Part shown: piece by piece, positions 1 through 6,221 of the stretch
Position numbering within the stretch: position 1 is the first letter of the stretch
How the letters are laid out: each line of letters opens with the position of its first letter
DNA from: Candidatus Nanoanaerosalina archaeon
GTDB lineage: Archaea; Nanohalarchaeota; Nanosalinia; Nanosalinales; Nanoanaerosalinaceae
Direction of reading: 5' to 3'
Length of the DNA: 10,336 bases
Assembly (NCBI GenBank): GCA_022729275.1
Contig: JALDAH010000031.1
Coordinates: 1 to 10,336, forward strand
Position numbers and translations under genes: made by a program
Notes under the pieces: model-generated
What the model was told of the DNA's origin: nothing
The model's input: only the letters and a program-made list of their open reading frames with translations
Database searches by the model: none

Positions 1-695
1 ATGTTTCATTTAGCTTTGGAGATAATACCATATTAGAAAACGTTTCTATGGATTTAGAAGAAGGAGATTTTGTTGGGATAGTGGGACCCAACGGCTCGGG
101 GAAAACCACACTTGCCAAAAACATTTTGGGTCTTCTCAGACCAAACAGTGGAAGTATAAAGGTTTATGGAAGATCACCTGAAAAGGCACGTAGAAAGGGC
201 ATGATAGGTTATGTTCCCCAGCACTACAAGAGAGACCATCACTTTCCAGCCACGGTTGAGGAACTCTTGAGAAGTTCTCTTATGCTTGATGATGTCGATC
301 AGCCTTATAAATTACTGGAGGAGCTTGGGATAAAGAGTTATCTTACCGAAAAATTCGAATCGCTTTCAGGAGGCCAACAACAAAAAGTTGTAACAGCGAT
401 ATCTCTCCTGAAAGATCCTGAGATACTTGTGCTGGACGAACCATCAGTTGGAGTGGACATAAAATCTCAGAAAGCATTTTACAGTTATCTTGACAGGATA
501 AGGGAGGACAGGGGTATAACAATTCTGATGATAAGCCACGATGTAGGAGCTATCTCCAGACATACCGACGAAGCCATTTATCTGAACAAGTCTGTCTGCT
601 GTCAGGCAGATACGAAAGAGTTACCAGGGATTCTTGAAGAGACCTATGGAGACGATTTTAGGCATTACAGCCATGGAGGTCATGAACATGATTGA
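1..695 (+). CDS. znuC: Metal (zinc/manganese-type) ABC transporter ATP-binding protein, 5' end outside window
   Basis: This is the cytoplasmic ATPase that powers an ABC importer for a divalent metal, probably zinc or manganese. The reading frame is open from base 3. Codons before the Met at base 48 encode normal family sequence (SFSFGDNTILENVS, with the A-loop aromatic), so the true start lies upstream of the window. Counting from the Met at 48, the motifs are Walker A GPNGSGKT at 13-20, Q-loop YVPQ at 55-58, signature LSGGQQQK at 106-113, Walker B ILVLDE at 126-131 and the switch His in ISHD at 162-165. All catalytic motifs are intact. The C-terminus is His-rich (HYSHGGHEHD), as in several zinc-type ATPases. 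The permease gene overlaps its last 8 bases, which with the permease signature supports metal import. The exact metal is inferred; the znuA-like binding protein is not in view. Confidence 0.93.
   Translation, partial: VSFSFGDNTILENVSMDLEEGDFVGIVGPNGSGKTTLAKNILGLLRPNSGSIKVYGRSPEKARRKGMIGYVPQHYKRDHHFPATVEELLRSSLMLDDVDQPYKLLEELGIKSYLTEKFESLSGGQQQKVVTAISLLKDPEILVLDEPSVGVDIKSQKAFYSYLDRIREDRGITILMISHDVGAISRHTDEAIYLNKSVCCQADTKELPGILEETYGDDFRHYSHGGHEHD
675..680 (+). promoter_or_regulatory. Shine-Dalgarno site GGAGGT for the permease
   Basis: GGAGGT lies 7 bases before the ATG at 688 and only 1 base before the in-frame ATG at 682. Normal spacing therefore selects 688 as the permease start. Confidence 0.75.
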
Positions 696-1497
696 GATAT
701 TTATAGATTTTTTCCAGTACGATTTCATGTGGAAAGCGCTTTTGATAGGTCTTATGATATCTGTTTCTACATCGATACTTGGAATCTATCTTGTTCTTGA
801 GAAGATGTCTCTTATAGGTGATGGACTGGCCCACGCATCTTTTGGAGGTGTAGCACTAGGATTTCTTCTGAATGTAAACCCTGTGTGGACAGCTTTTCTG
901 GTTGCGGGTCTGGGATCATTTGGTATAAACTACCTTGTTTCGAAGAAGAGGACGCATGGTGATGCAGCCATAGCACTCGCACTTTCTACTGGAATGGCGA
1001 TAGCTGTTGTGATCATAGGTATCGTAGGTGGGTTCAATGCTGATCTTTTTTCATACCTTTTCGGAAGCATACTCTCAGTAAGTTTCATGGATATAGGTTT
1101 TACTGCTCTTGTTACTTTTTCTGTTATCGGCTTCTTCTTTTTCAACTATGACTCTCTTATACAGATGAATTTCAACGAAGAACTCGCTCAGCTTCATGGC
1201 GTTAAAACTTCAAGAGTTAGGTATCTCTTAACATTTTTTGTGGCTTTATCGGTTGTGACAGCGGTGAGAGCGGTTGGCATACTTTTAGTAACAGGTCTTA
1301 TTGTTATACCGCCTTTAACCGCTTTACAACTCGCTAAATCGTACAAAAACGCAGTAATTCTTTCATTAGGTGTGAGCGTTTCAGGGATGACTGTGGGAAT
1401 ATTTTCGGCCTACGCTTTAGATATACCTCCCAGCGGAGCTATCATCATCACTTTGATACTGCTGTTCATTTTTTCAACATTTCTATCCGATACTTAA
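688..1497 (+). CDS. znuB: Metal ABC transporter permease (ABC-3 family)
   Basis: This integral membrane permease of the ZnuB/MntB type partners the ATPase encoded just upstream. It has 269 residues, the usual length for the family, and several hydrophobic helices spread over the whole chain. The family hallmark SLIGDGLAHASFGGVALG is at about residues 41-58 and is strongly conserved here. A later conserved stretch, VGILLVTGLIVIPPLTA, is also typical. The reading frame stays open upstream to 634, but the start at 688 is chosen because GGAGGT precedes it by 7 bases and because the ATG overlaps the ATPase stop in ATGATTGA, a classical coupling arrangement. The gene ends 12 bases from the converging secreted-protein gene. 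The metal could be zinc, manganese or iron; sequence alone does not decide. Confidence 0.93.
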   Translation: MIEIFIDFFQYDFMWKALLIGLMISVSTSILGIYLVLEKMSLIGDGLAHASFGGVALGFLLNVNPVWTAFLVAGLGSFGINYLVSKKRTHGDAAIALALSTGMAIAVVIIGIVGGFNADLFSYLFGSILSVSFMDIGFTALVTFSVIGFFFFNYDSLIQMNFNEELAQLHGVKTSRVRYLLTFFVALSVVTAVRAVGILLVTGLIVIPPLTALQLAKSYKNAVILSLGVSVSGMTVGIFSAYALDIPPSGAIIITLILLFIFSTFLSDT

Positions 1498-1509
1498 AGG
1501 GAAGATTCT

Positions 1510-2034
1510 TTAAAACAGACCCATCAGCCAAGAAATTATGGTTCTTAGAAAAGACACGTTTTCAGAAGGTATTTTGGGTTCATCGTTTTTGTCTTCGTAT
1601 ATATTAAATGTTTCTACATGTTCTCCACTGTGTAAAATTTTGAGTTCAAACTCGTTTCTTGACCTGAACTCAGCATCGTATTCAAGAACCCCAACACATT
1701 CGATACATACTTCACCATCTTTCAGATCCTCCACAGGCAACATATCAATTTCATAGACGTTTTCTTGTATCTCTTCAACATCTATTTCCAGCTTATAACA
1801 TGGTGTAGGTGTTTTGAAATATCCTGAGAAATTGATACCGTATCTTTTATCCTCTTGATCCTGTAAATAGGTCTGGTGGTCTCTAATACCTAAATCCTCT
1901 CCTGAATAACACGTCGAGTTTCGAACAGCAACCGATGAATCCCAGTTATTACCTGTTTCCTCATAGTTAAAGCCAAATGAAGCCGAAAAACCAGCTATCA
2001 ATAAGCCCAATATTAGAAATGTTTTTAGTTTCAT
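1510..2034 (-). CDS. Secreted or membrane-anchored cysteine-containing protein, function unknown
   Basis: I do not recognise a characterised function. Residues 1-20 form a signal peptide (MKLK, then a hydrophobic run ending near ASFG), so export is likely. The exported part is acidic and contains four cysteines: C42, C79 in TPTPCY, and C110/C113 in VCIECVG. Three N-glycosylation sequons are visible (N39, N68, N159). The last 15 residues (from VSFLRT) are hydrophobic and may anchor the C-terminus. From memory, the pattern PC(Y/H), then a Cys-x2-Cys-x-Gly motif followed by a Tyr-rich strand, resembles an uncharacterised secreted family common in haloarchaea; this could not be checked. The gene converges on the metal permease and has its own TATA-like promoter. 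Metal binding by the Cys pair is possible but only a guess. Confidence 0.8.
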   Translation of the reverse strand: MKLKTFLILGLLIAGFSASFGFNYEETGNNWDSSVAVRNSTCYSGEDLGIRDHQTYLQDQEDKRYGINFSGYFKTPTPCYKLEIDVEEIQENVYEIDMLPVEDLKDGEVCIECVGVLEYDAEFRSRNEFELKILHSGEHVETFNIYEDKNDEPKIPSENVSFLRTIISWLMGLF

Positions 2035-2046
2035 ATAGATTACAAT

Positions 2047-2058
2047 AGAGATATCTCT
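2047..2058. promoter_or_regulatory. 12-base perfect palindrome, candidate operator
   Basis: AGAGATATCTCT is perfectly self-complementary. It lies between the TATA-like box at 2061-2069 and the start codon at 2034 of the minus-strand secreted-protein gene, where a bound repressor would block archaeal transcription initiation. No regulator is identified. Confidence 0.35.
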
Positions 2059-2060
2059 TT

Positions 2061-2069
2061 TTTAAATAA
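2061..2069 (-). promoter_or_regulatory. TATA-like box for the secreted-protein gene
   Basis: On the minus strand this reads TTATTTAAA. Its centre is about 31 bases before the ATG at 2034, which fits an archaeal promoter with a very short leader. Confidence 0.45.
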
Positions 2070-2090
2070 TCGGTCTTTGTTCGGTTGTAT

Positions 2091-2123
2091 CAGAACAGTT
2101 TTTTTCACATAAAAAACTATCTG
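2091..2123. repeat. Interrupted inverted repeat in the divergent spacer
   Basis: CAGA (2091-2094) pairs with TCTG (2120-2123), and AGTTTTTT (2097-2104) pairs with AAAAAACT (2111-2118), leaving a 6-base loop and a small internal bulge. It sits in the spacer between two divergent genes, upstream of the TATA-like box of the plus-strand gene. It may be a regulator-binding dyad or a hairpin. Chance is possible because half of it is A/T runs. Confidence 0.4.
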
Positions 2124-2137
2124 AAAAAGAGTATTTG

Positions 2138-2146
2138 TTTTATAAG
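2138..2146 (+). promoter_or_regulatory. TATA-like box for the 61-residue protein gene
   Basis: TTTTATAAG is centred about 36 bases before the ATG at 2178. With initiation about 26 bases downstream, the leader would be about 10 bases. Confidence 0.45.
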
Positions 2147-2177
2147 ATTTTATTTTCTTTTCATATATGTGGTATCA

Positions 2178-2363
2178 ATGGATGGTGATAAATTAGCTGA
2201 AAAGCTTAACAAGCTTAAAGAAAAGTTTGTGGAAAAAAAAGGTAGAAAAGCATATGAAAAGATAGAAAAAAGATATGTTGATGACGATATAGACGATAAA
2301 ATAGATTTTGAAGTAGCAATAAAATTTATAGAGGAAATGGAAAGGGAACTGAACAGTGAATAA
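2178..2363 (+). CDS. Small charged helical protein, function unknown
   Basis: This gene encodes 61 residues, starting MDGDKLAEKLNKLKEKF. I do not recognise it. The first half is Lys-rich and predicted helical, with Leu and Phe spaced as in an amphipathic helix. The second half is acidic (YVDDDIDDKIDF), followed by another helix (FIEEMERELNSE). There is no signal peptide, membrane segment or Cys. The frame is open further upstream to 2085, but those codons are low-complexity and run through the promoter and inverted repeat, so the ATG at 2178 is preferred. A T-rich stretch follows the stop at once, and the nucleotidyltransferase gene begins 60 bases later with its own TATA-like box. A small regulatory or antitoxin-like role is possible but has no direct support. 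Confidence 0.65.
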   Translation: MDGDKLAEKLNKLKEKFVEKKGRKAYEKIEKRYVDDDIDDKIDFEVAIKFIEEMERELNSE

Positions 2364-2365
2364 CC

Positions 2366-2378
2366 TTTTCTTTTTTTT
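2366..2378 (+). terminator. Oligo-T terminator
   Basis: TTTTCTTTTTTTT starts two bases after the stop codon at 2361-2363. Archaeal transcription commonly ends in such T runs without a stem-loop. Confidence 0.55.
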
Positions 2379-2390
2379 ATCGATGTAATT

Positions 2391-2400
2391 GTTTATTAAT
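2391..2400 (+). promoter_or_regulatory. TATA-like box for the nucleotidyltransferase gene
   Basis: GTTTATTAAT is centred about 28 bases before the ATG at 2424, which predicts a leaderless or nearly leaderless transcript. No Shine-Dalgarno site is seen. Confidence 0.45.
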
Positions 2401-2423
2401 TGATAATGTCATAAAGTAAAAGT

Positions 2424-2876
2424 ATGGGGGAAGACATTTTAGAAGCGCTCGAGAAACTATCAAAAATTATAGGTAGAGATTTTGAATGGATGGTTATAGG
2501 TAGTTGTAACATGTTTTTACAGGGTATAGATATTCTCCCTAAAGATATAGATGTAGTAGTCCACGAAAGAAAACTTGGAGTGATAAAGAAGAAGTTTTCA
2601 GAATACATAAAGAAGGACATTCACATATATGAGGGAACTTTAGGAAAATATCCTAGAGTTATCCTTGAAATAAATGGTATCGAAGTAGAAATAATGGGAG
2701 GGAAAGATGACGGTATATACTTCAAAAACATCTCTGGAGGAACTCTGGAACTAGATATCAGAGGAATGAGACTGAAATGTTTGGAGCTTGAAAAAGAAGC
2801 TGAGGTATATGAAATGTTGGGTCAAGATGAAAGGGTAAAACAGATAAATGAATTTTTGAGAAATGAAAGAGAATAA
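2424..2876 (+). CDS. Small nucleotidyltransferase-fold protein
   Basis: This 150-residue protein looks like a stand-alone domain of the polymerase-beta-type nucleotidyltransferase superfamily, the group that includes AbiEii-like toxins, LinA/LinB and MNT proteins. The visible motif is GS at 26-27, a helix, then DID at 41-43 with two candidate metal-binding Asp residues. The third carboxylate is probably E89 in IEVEIM. The C-terminal helical part (LELEKEAEVYEMLGQDERVKQINEFL) resembles the tail of such proteins. Substituting Glu for the usual Asp at the third position is tolerated in some members but could mean altered or lost activity. The gene is A+T-rich and stands apart from neighbours, with its own TATA-like box. 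It ends 12 bases from a converging gene. Substrate and role (toxin, RNA or small-molecule modification) are unknown. Confidence 0.65.
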   Translation: MGEDILEALEKLSKIIGRDFEWMVIGSCNMFLQGIDILPKDIDVVVHERKLGVIKKKFSEYIKKDIHIYEGTLGKYPRVILEINGIEVEIMGGKDDGIYFKNISGGTLELDIRGMRLKCLELEKEAEVYEMLGQDERVKQINEFLRNERE

Positions 2877-2888
2877 GACTGTCGTGCA

Positions 2889-3152
2889 TTATCCCAGAAA
2901 TCGGTAAAGAATAGCGATAAAAAAAATCAGGAAACCCAGTACAAGAAGTCTTATCTCGAGCACATATTCCTCTTCGTCCAATTCTCGGATACTGAAACTG
3001 AAGTTATCATCTTCTTCTGTTGCGGATATACTATTTTCATCCTCTAGGTTTATATCAGCTCCGGAACTATCGCTTTGAAACCTCAAAAAAAGTCCTAGAG
3101 AGTTTGAAAGGAGTAATAAAGATATCAAAGCAAAACAGATGATTTTTTTCAT
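2889..3152 (-). CDS. Small two-helix membrane protein, function unknown
   Basis: This gene encodes 87 residues, starting MKKIICFALISLLLLSNS. Residues 4-23 are a signal sequence or first membrane helix. Residues 25-66 are acidic and Ser-rich (for example NLEDENS, TEEDD, ELDEEE). Residues 67-84 (RLLVLGFLIFFIAILYRF) form a clear second membrane segment. I do not recognise a family. The frame stays open upstream to 3227, but those 25 codons read through the tRNA gene, so the ATG at 3152 is chosen. It starts 17 bases after the tRNA discriminator base on the same strand and may be expressed from the tRNA transcript; no separate TATA-like box fits between them. Confidence 0.65.
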   Translation of the reverse strand: MKKIICFALISLLLLSNSLGLFLRFQSDSSGADINLEDENSISATEEDDNFSFSIRELDEEEYVLEIRLLVLGFLIFFIAILYRFLG

Positions 3153-3169
3153 TTTTAACACTTGAGGGA

Positions 3170-3241
3170 TGCGCTGACCGGGATTTGAACCCGGGTCGCC
3201 AGCATGGGAAGCTGGAGTCTTAGCCACTGGACTATCAGCGC
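3170..3241 (-). tRNA. tRNA-Gly (anticodon CCC)
   Basis: On the minus strand the acceptor arms GCGCTGA and TCAGCGC pair over 7 bases. The anticodon stem CCAGC/GCTGG encloses the loop TTCCCAT, giving anticodon CCC (complement at 3206-3208), which reads GGG glycine codons. The T arm is CCGGG-TTCAAAT-CCCGG. The D arm holds GTC/GAC with A14, G18-G19 and A21. C2-G71, G3-C70 and discriminator A73 (base 3170) suit archaeal tRNA-Gly. There is no intron, and CCA is not encoded. It directly abuts the spacer before the plus-strand deacylase gene. Confidence 0.95.
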
Positions 3242-3264
3242 ATGAAATTTTTTGGGTTACTCAA

Positions 3265-3284
3265 GTTTTTATCTGTTTTATACG
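3265..3284. promoter_or_regulatory. Shared divergent promoter region (tRNA-Gly and deacylase gene)
   Basis: The 54-base spacer 3242-3295 must serve both directions. On the minus strand CGTATAAAAC (3284-3275) lies 34 bases before the tRNA. On the plus strand GTTTTTATCT (3265-3274) is centred about 27 bases before the ATG at 3296, which suggests leaderless expression of the deacylase. The two boxes adjoin. Confidence 0.4.
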
Positions 3285-3295
3285 AAAATTTTGAT

Positions 3296-4270
3296 ATGTC
3301 GACAGAGAAAACTTTGAAAAAATTCAAGACAGAAGAAGGCACATTCGAGCTCGCTAAACATGTTTTCGGACAGGGCTCACCCGTATGCGGAGTTCTTTCA
3401 GGGGTTCATGGAGACGAATTTCTTGCCAGAAAGGTAGCGGAACACCTCAAAGAGAATTTGGAAAACCATGTTTTCAATGGAACCGTGCATATAGTTTCAG
3501 ATGCAAACATATTTGCATGTGATGAGGGAAGAAGAATGACTCCATGGCCTCGGTTTGAGAAAAACGAGGGAGAAATGAGGGATCTAAACCGGTGTTTTAA
3601 AATGGCTTTTGAAAACATGAATTCAAAAAATAAGCTCAACACAACACAGTTGATAGCAAGAGAGATACTAAGAGAATTCAAAAAATTTGATTTTGTTTTG
3701 GATCTACACAATGCTACTTCTGGAGGGTTCAAGGTCGACCAGACACGTCTCAAGGTTTCAAACGGAATTCCCCAGGAGACAATCTTTGAGATGGAGAAGA
3801 TGGCTAAAAACAGCGGTACGGATTTTGTAATGAGGTCAGCACCTTCATGGCTTGGAGGAACTGTATCAAGCATATTACCACTTTTAAAAGTACCTGTGAT
3901 TACTTTCGAGGTTTCTGGAGGTTCAGGTCATGATGAAGAAGATTTTGAAAATTATCTGAATTACGTGGAGAATGTACTTAAATTTAAAGGAGTTTTAGAG
4001 GGAGAAACTGTCGTGAAAGAACCTTATTTTTTTGATCAGATAGTATCTGTGTATTCTGATAATTATGGGCATCTAAGAAAATTTGTGGATCTGGGTGAGT
4101 TTATAGATCCTGGTCAGACCATAGCAGAGGTCATCGATGATGAAGGAAACACAGTTGAAAAAATTTCCTCCGAATACAAGGGCTTTATAGAGTCCATAAC
4201 TGATTCTGATAAGGTTATTGAAGGTTCAAGGATTGTGAATATTGGTTCGAACGGTGAAGGTTTTAAATAA
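3296..4270 (+). CDS. M14-type zinc deacylase, succinylglutamate desuccinylase/aspartoacylase family
   Basis: This 324-residue cytoplasmic metalloenzyme of the AstE/AspA branch of the M14 carboxypeptidase fold probably hydrolyses an amide bond in an N-acyl amino acid or small peptide. The zinc site is intact: H38 and E41 in GVHGDE, and H138 in LDLHNATSG. The substrate-binding DLNR is at 96-99 and the catalytic Glu is E205 in TFEVSGG. Residues from about 240 form the typical C-terminal beta-rich lipoyl-like domain (for example DLGEFIDPGQTIAEV). The frame is open to an ATG at 3242 that touches the tRNA. The ATG at 3296 is preferred because MSTEKTLKKF is a normal family start and the earlier codons cover the promoter. 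The P-loop NTPase gene follows after 23 bases, so the two probably share a transcript. The substrate is not predictable; the ATP-grasp ligases nearby suggest a ligase product. Confidence 0.85.
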   Translation: MSTEKTLKKFKTEEGTFELAKHVFGQGSPVCGVLSGVHGDEFLARKVAEHLKENLENHVFNGTVHIVSDANIFACDEGRRMTPWPRFEKNEGEMRDLNRCFKMAFENMNSKNKLNTTQLIAREILREFKKFDFVLDLHNATSGGFKVDQTRLKVSNGIPQETIFEMEKMAKNSGTDFVMRSAPSWLGGTVSSILPLLKVPVITFEVSGGSGHDEEDFENYLNYVENVLKFKGVLEGETVVKEPYFFDQIVSVYSDNYGHLRKFVDLGEFIDPGQTIAEVIDDEGNTVEKISSEYKGFIESITDSDKVIEGSRIVNIGSNGEGFK

Positions 4271-4293
4271 ACTGGTTTTCTAATTTAGGGGAT

Positions 4294-5316
4294 ATGGAGA
4301 AAATTGTTCCTGACATCGTATCCTCAAGCCTTAAACGAGTTGAGCTGCCTGAAACTATTTTTATTGATGGCGGCAGAAGAGAAGTTTCGGAGGGAGATAT
4401 AGTTGCTGTAAAGATCGTTTCTGAAGGAGGCAGCTACGACAAAGTTGAGGCTATCGGCGGTGAAACCCATACACTTGAAAAGGGAATGAACATAATCGGA
4501 GTGCTCTGCGAGAGGAAAGCTGTAAAAGGTTTTGTAGGTCTTATGCCTGACAAGGCAAAAAAGGGAGATGTATTGGATTTTATAGGTGGGGGTGGAGCCA
4601 TAGGCAAGTGTGTTTCATCCTTTGAAGAGCTTGGTGAGCCATTCTCTGTTGAGTTTCTGGGTTTTCTTGTTGAAGAAGGAGAAAAGATGAATGTCAAGGA
4701 GTTTTCCATCAATATGGATACAGAGCTAAATGGATGCGCACCTATAATAATGGTTTCTGGTACCAGGATGGATTCTGGAAAGACCACACTTGCGTCTAAT
4801 TTAATAAAAGAACTTTCTAAAAGAGGTCTTTCTGTAGGCGCTGCCAAGTTAACTGGTTTCACCCGACAGCGTGACAGGATAAAGATGGAGGAATACGGTG
4901 CTGTTGTCAGTATGGATTTCGTTGATGCAGGTCTCTTATCAACAACAAATGGTTCAGAAGATGTTTTATGTGCTTCAAAAGGTGTTCTAAACACTGTGTC
5001 TGCCAAAGGAGTTGATGTTATTGTTGTTGAGCTGGGAGGAGGTATAATAGGTTATGACAACGTTTTTGAGGTTTTAACGGAGGAAGAGATTGTTGAACAT
5101 ACCGCATACAATATAGTAACTGTGATGGATCCCGTGGCAGCTTTAGGAGCTAAGAACATGTTAGGCGAGAAAAATGTAAGTATAGATGTTTTTTCAGGTC
5201 CTGCAACAGATACAGATACTGGAGAGAATCTTATAAAAACATTTACAGAAGTAAATGCTTTAAATGGAAGGAAAAAATATGTTAGAATAGCTGACATGGT
5301 AGAAGAAAATCTCTGA
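4294..5316 (+). CDS. P-loop NTPase of BioD/DUF1611-like type
   Basis: This 340-residue protein has two parts. Residues 1-145 are beta-rich with many glycines (for example DFIGGGGAIGK at 95-105). Residues 150-340 form a SIMIBI-like P-loop ATPase domain with Walker A GTRMDSGKTT at 156-165, followed by KLTG at 185-188, MDFVDAG at 207-213 and the VVELGGG strand at 244-250. The order P-loop, K-x-T-G, then D-F-x-D-A-G-x-x-S-T matches, from memory, bacterial and archaeal proteins labelled DUF1611 or MobB/dethiobiotin-synthetase-like. Such folds often phosphorylate or carboxylate small acids. The reaction is unknown. It lies 23 bases behind the M14 deacylase and ends 11 bases from the converging RimK-like gene. 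AGGGGA sits only 1 base before the ATG, so initiation is not clearly Shine-Dalgarno driven. Confidence 0.65.
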   Translation: MEKIVPDIVSSSLKRVELPETIFIDGGRREVSEGDIVAVKIVSEGGSYDKVEAIGGETHTLEKGMNIIGVLCERKAVKGFVGLMPDKAKKGDVLDFIGGGGAIGKCVSSFEELGEPFSVEFLGFLVEEGEKMNVKEFSINMDTELNGCAPIIMVSGTRMDSGKTTLASNLIKELSKRGLSVGAAKLTGFTRQRDRIKMEEYGAVVSMDFVDAGLLSTTNGSEDVLCASKGVLNTVSAKGVDVIVVELGGGIIGYDNVFEVLTEEEIVEHTAYNIVTVMDPVAALGAKNMLGEKNVSIDVFSGPATDTDTGENLIKTFTEVNALNGRKKYVRIADMVEENL

Positions 5317-5327
5317 ACTTAAACCTT

Positions 5328-6221
5328 TTAATCCAGTGTCTTATTCTTGAGTGCGTTACTGTACATATGCTCCATCAGTATTTCAGGTACGTTTTCCCCT
5401 ATGATATCCTCAAGATCTGCTATACCTGGGGAAAAGTTTATCTCTCCTATATAAAAATTACTGTTTTCAGATTCTATTATATCTATTCCGCAGAAATCAA
5501 ACCCACAGAGCTTTGCAGCCTGAACCGCAGCTTCCTTCATTCCTTCACTGGGTTCATATTTCTCTCTTTTACCTCCCTGCGATATATTTGACCTGAATTC
5601 ATCCTTTCCTCCAATCCTTTTGTATGTGAAAGTTTTATCTCCCACAACAATCATCCTTATATCTTCTCCAGGATTCTCTATATATTCTTGCAGACAAATA
5701 TCCTGTTCGAAAAGGGTCAATGTGTCTATTATAGGTGTGAGATCGGATTTTTCGTCCGCTTTCATAACACCTTTACCTCCATAACCTGATATTATTTTAA
5801 TTATAACAGGATATCCCAGTTCTTCTGCAGCTCTCTGAGTTTCCTGCGTTGAAAGAGTGTAACTTGTACTGGGAACAGGAAGATTTCCGTCTTCCATCAC
5901 TTTTATCATGTAGAATTTGTTAGAGGCGATGGTTAGAGAATCTACATCCACTTGTGTATAAACTCCTTCAGTCTCGAGTATCTCTGGTATGTTTTCTCCG
6001 AAAAGCATCTCGTCTCCAAATACTCTGAGGAATACACAGTCGAATTCTGTGAGATCGGTGGTCTTGTACATGAGTTGCACACCGTCTCCATTGTACACCA
6101 CTCTCAGGCATTCCATCGGTACAGCTAAAACTGTATCAAAGAACTTTTCAGCTTCTTCCATCAATATATGGTGTTGGTCGGATTCTTTGCCGTATATGAT
6201 CGCGCATCTAATCACTATCAC
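5328..6221 (-). CDS. RimK-like ATP-grasp carboxylate-amine ligase
   Basis: This 297-residue ligase has an ATP-grasp fold. Such enzymes form an acyl-phosphate on a carboxylate and join it to an amine; relatives add glutamate to proteins (RimK), to tetrahydromethanopterin (MptN) or to coenzyme F420 (CofF). Visible motifs are the adenine-side segment SNKFYMIKVMEDGNLPVPST at 100-119, Lys in VIIKI near 142, the Gly-rich loop SGYGGKGV at 145-152, QEYI at 178-181, DIR at 187-189, R210/N212 in EFRSNISQGG, and magnesium ligands D247, E260 and N262 in GID and EIN. All key residues are present, so it should be active. The start is GTG at 6221, overlapping the upstream ATP-grasp gene by 14 bases; GTG at 6215 just after GGTGA is an equal alternative. 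Which acceptor and amino acid it uses is not readable. Confidence 0.85.
   Translation of the reverse strand: MIVIRCAIIYGKESDQHHILMEEAEKFFDTVLAVPMECLRVVYNGDGVQLMYKTTDLTEFDCVFLRVFGDEMLFGENIPEILETEGVYTQVDVDSLTIASNKFYMIKVMEDGNLPVPSTSYTLSTQETQRAAEELGYPVIIKIISGYGGKGVMKADEKSDLTPIIDTLTLFEQDICLQEYIENPGEDIRMIVVGDKTFTYKRIGGKDEFRSNISQGGKREKYEPSEGMKEAAVQAAKLCGFDFCGIDIIESENSNFYIGEINFSPGIADLEDIIGENVPEILMEHMYSNALKNKTLD

Noticed and set aside
634..687. Upstream in-frame start for the permease
   Set aside because: It lies inside the ATPase gene in another frame, has no ribosome site, and the residues do not match the family. GGAGGT correctly spaces the ATG at 688.
2178..2876. HEPN-MNT toxin-antitoxin pair
   Set aside because: The 61-residue partner is too short for a HEPN domain and lacks its R-x4-6-H motif.
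3153..3227. 25-residue N-terminal extension of the small membrane protein
   Set aside because: Those codons are mostly tRNA-Gly sequence read as protein; a signal-like start MKKII follows at 3152.
3242..3295. 18-residue extension of the M14 deacylase
   Set aside because: It would use an ATG touching the tRNA and cover the divergent promoter region. The family start fits 3296.
4434..5006. Long minus-strand open frame inside the P-loop gene
   Set aside because: It is a shadow of the true gene, with no domain, ribosome site or promoter.
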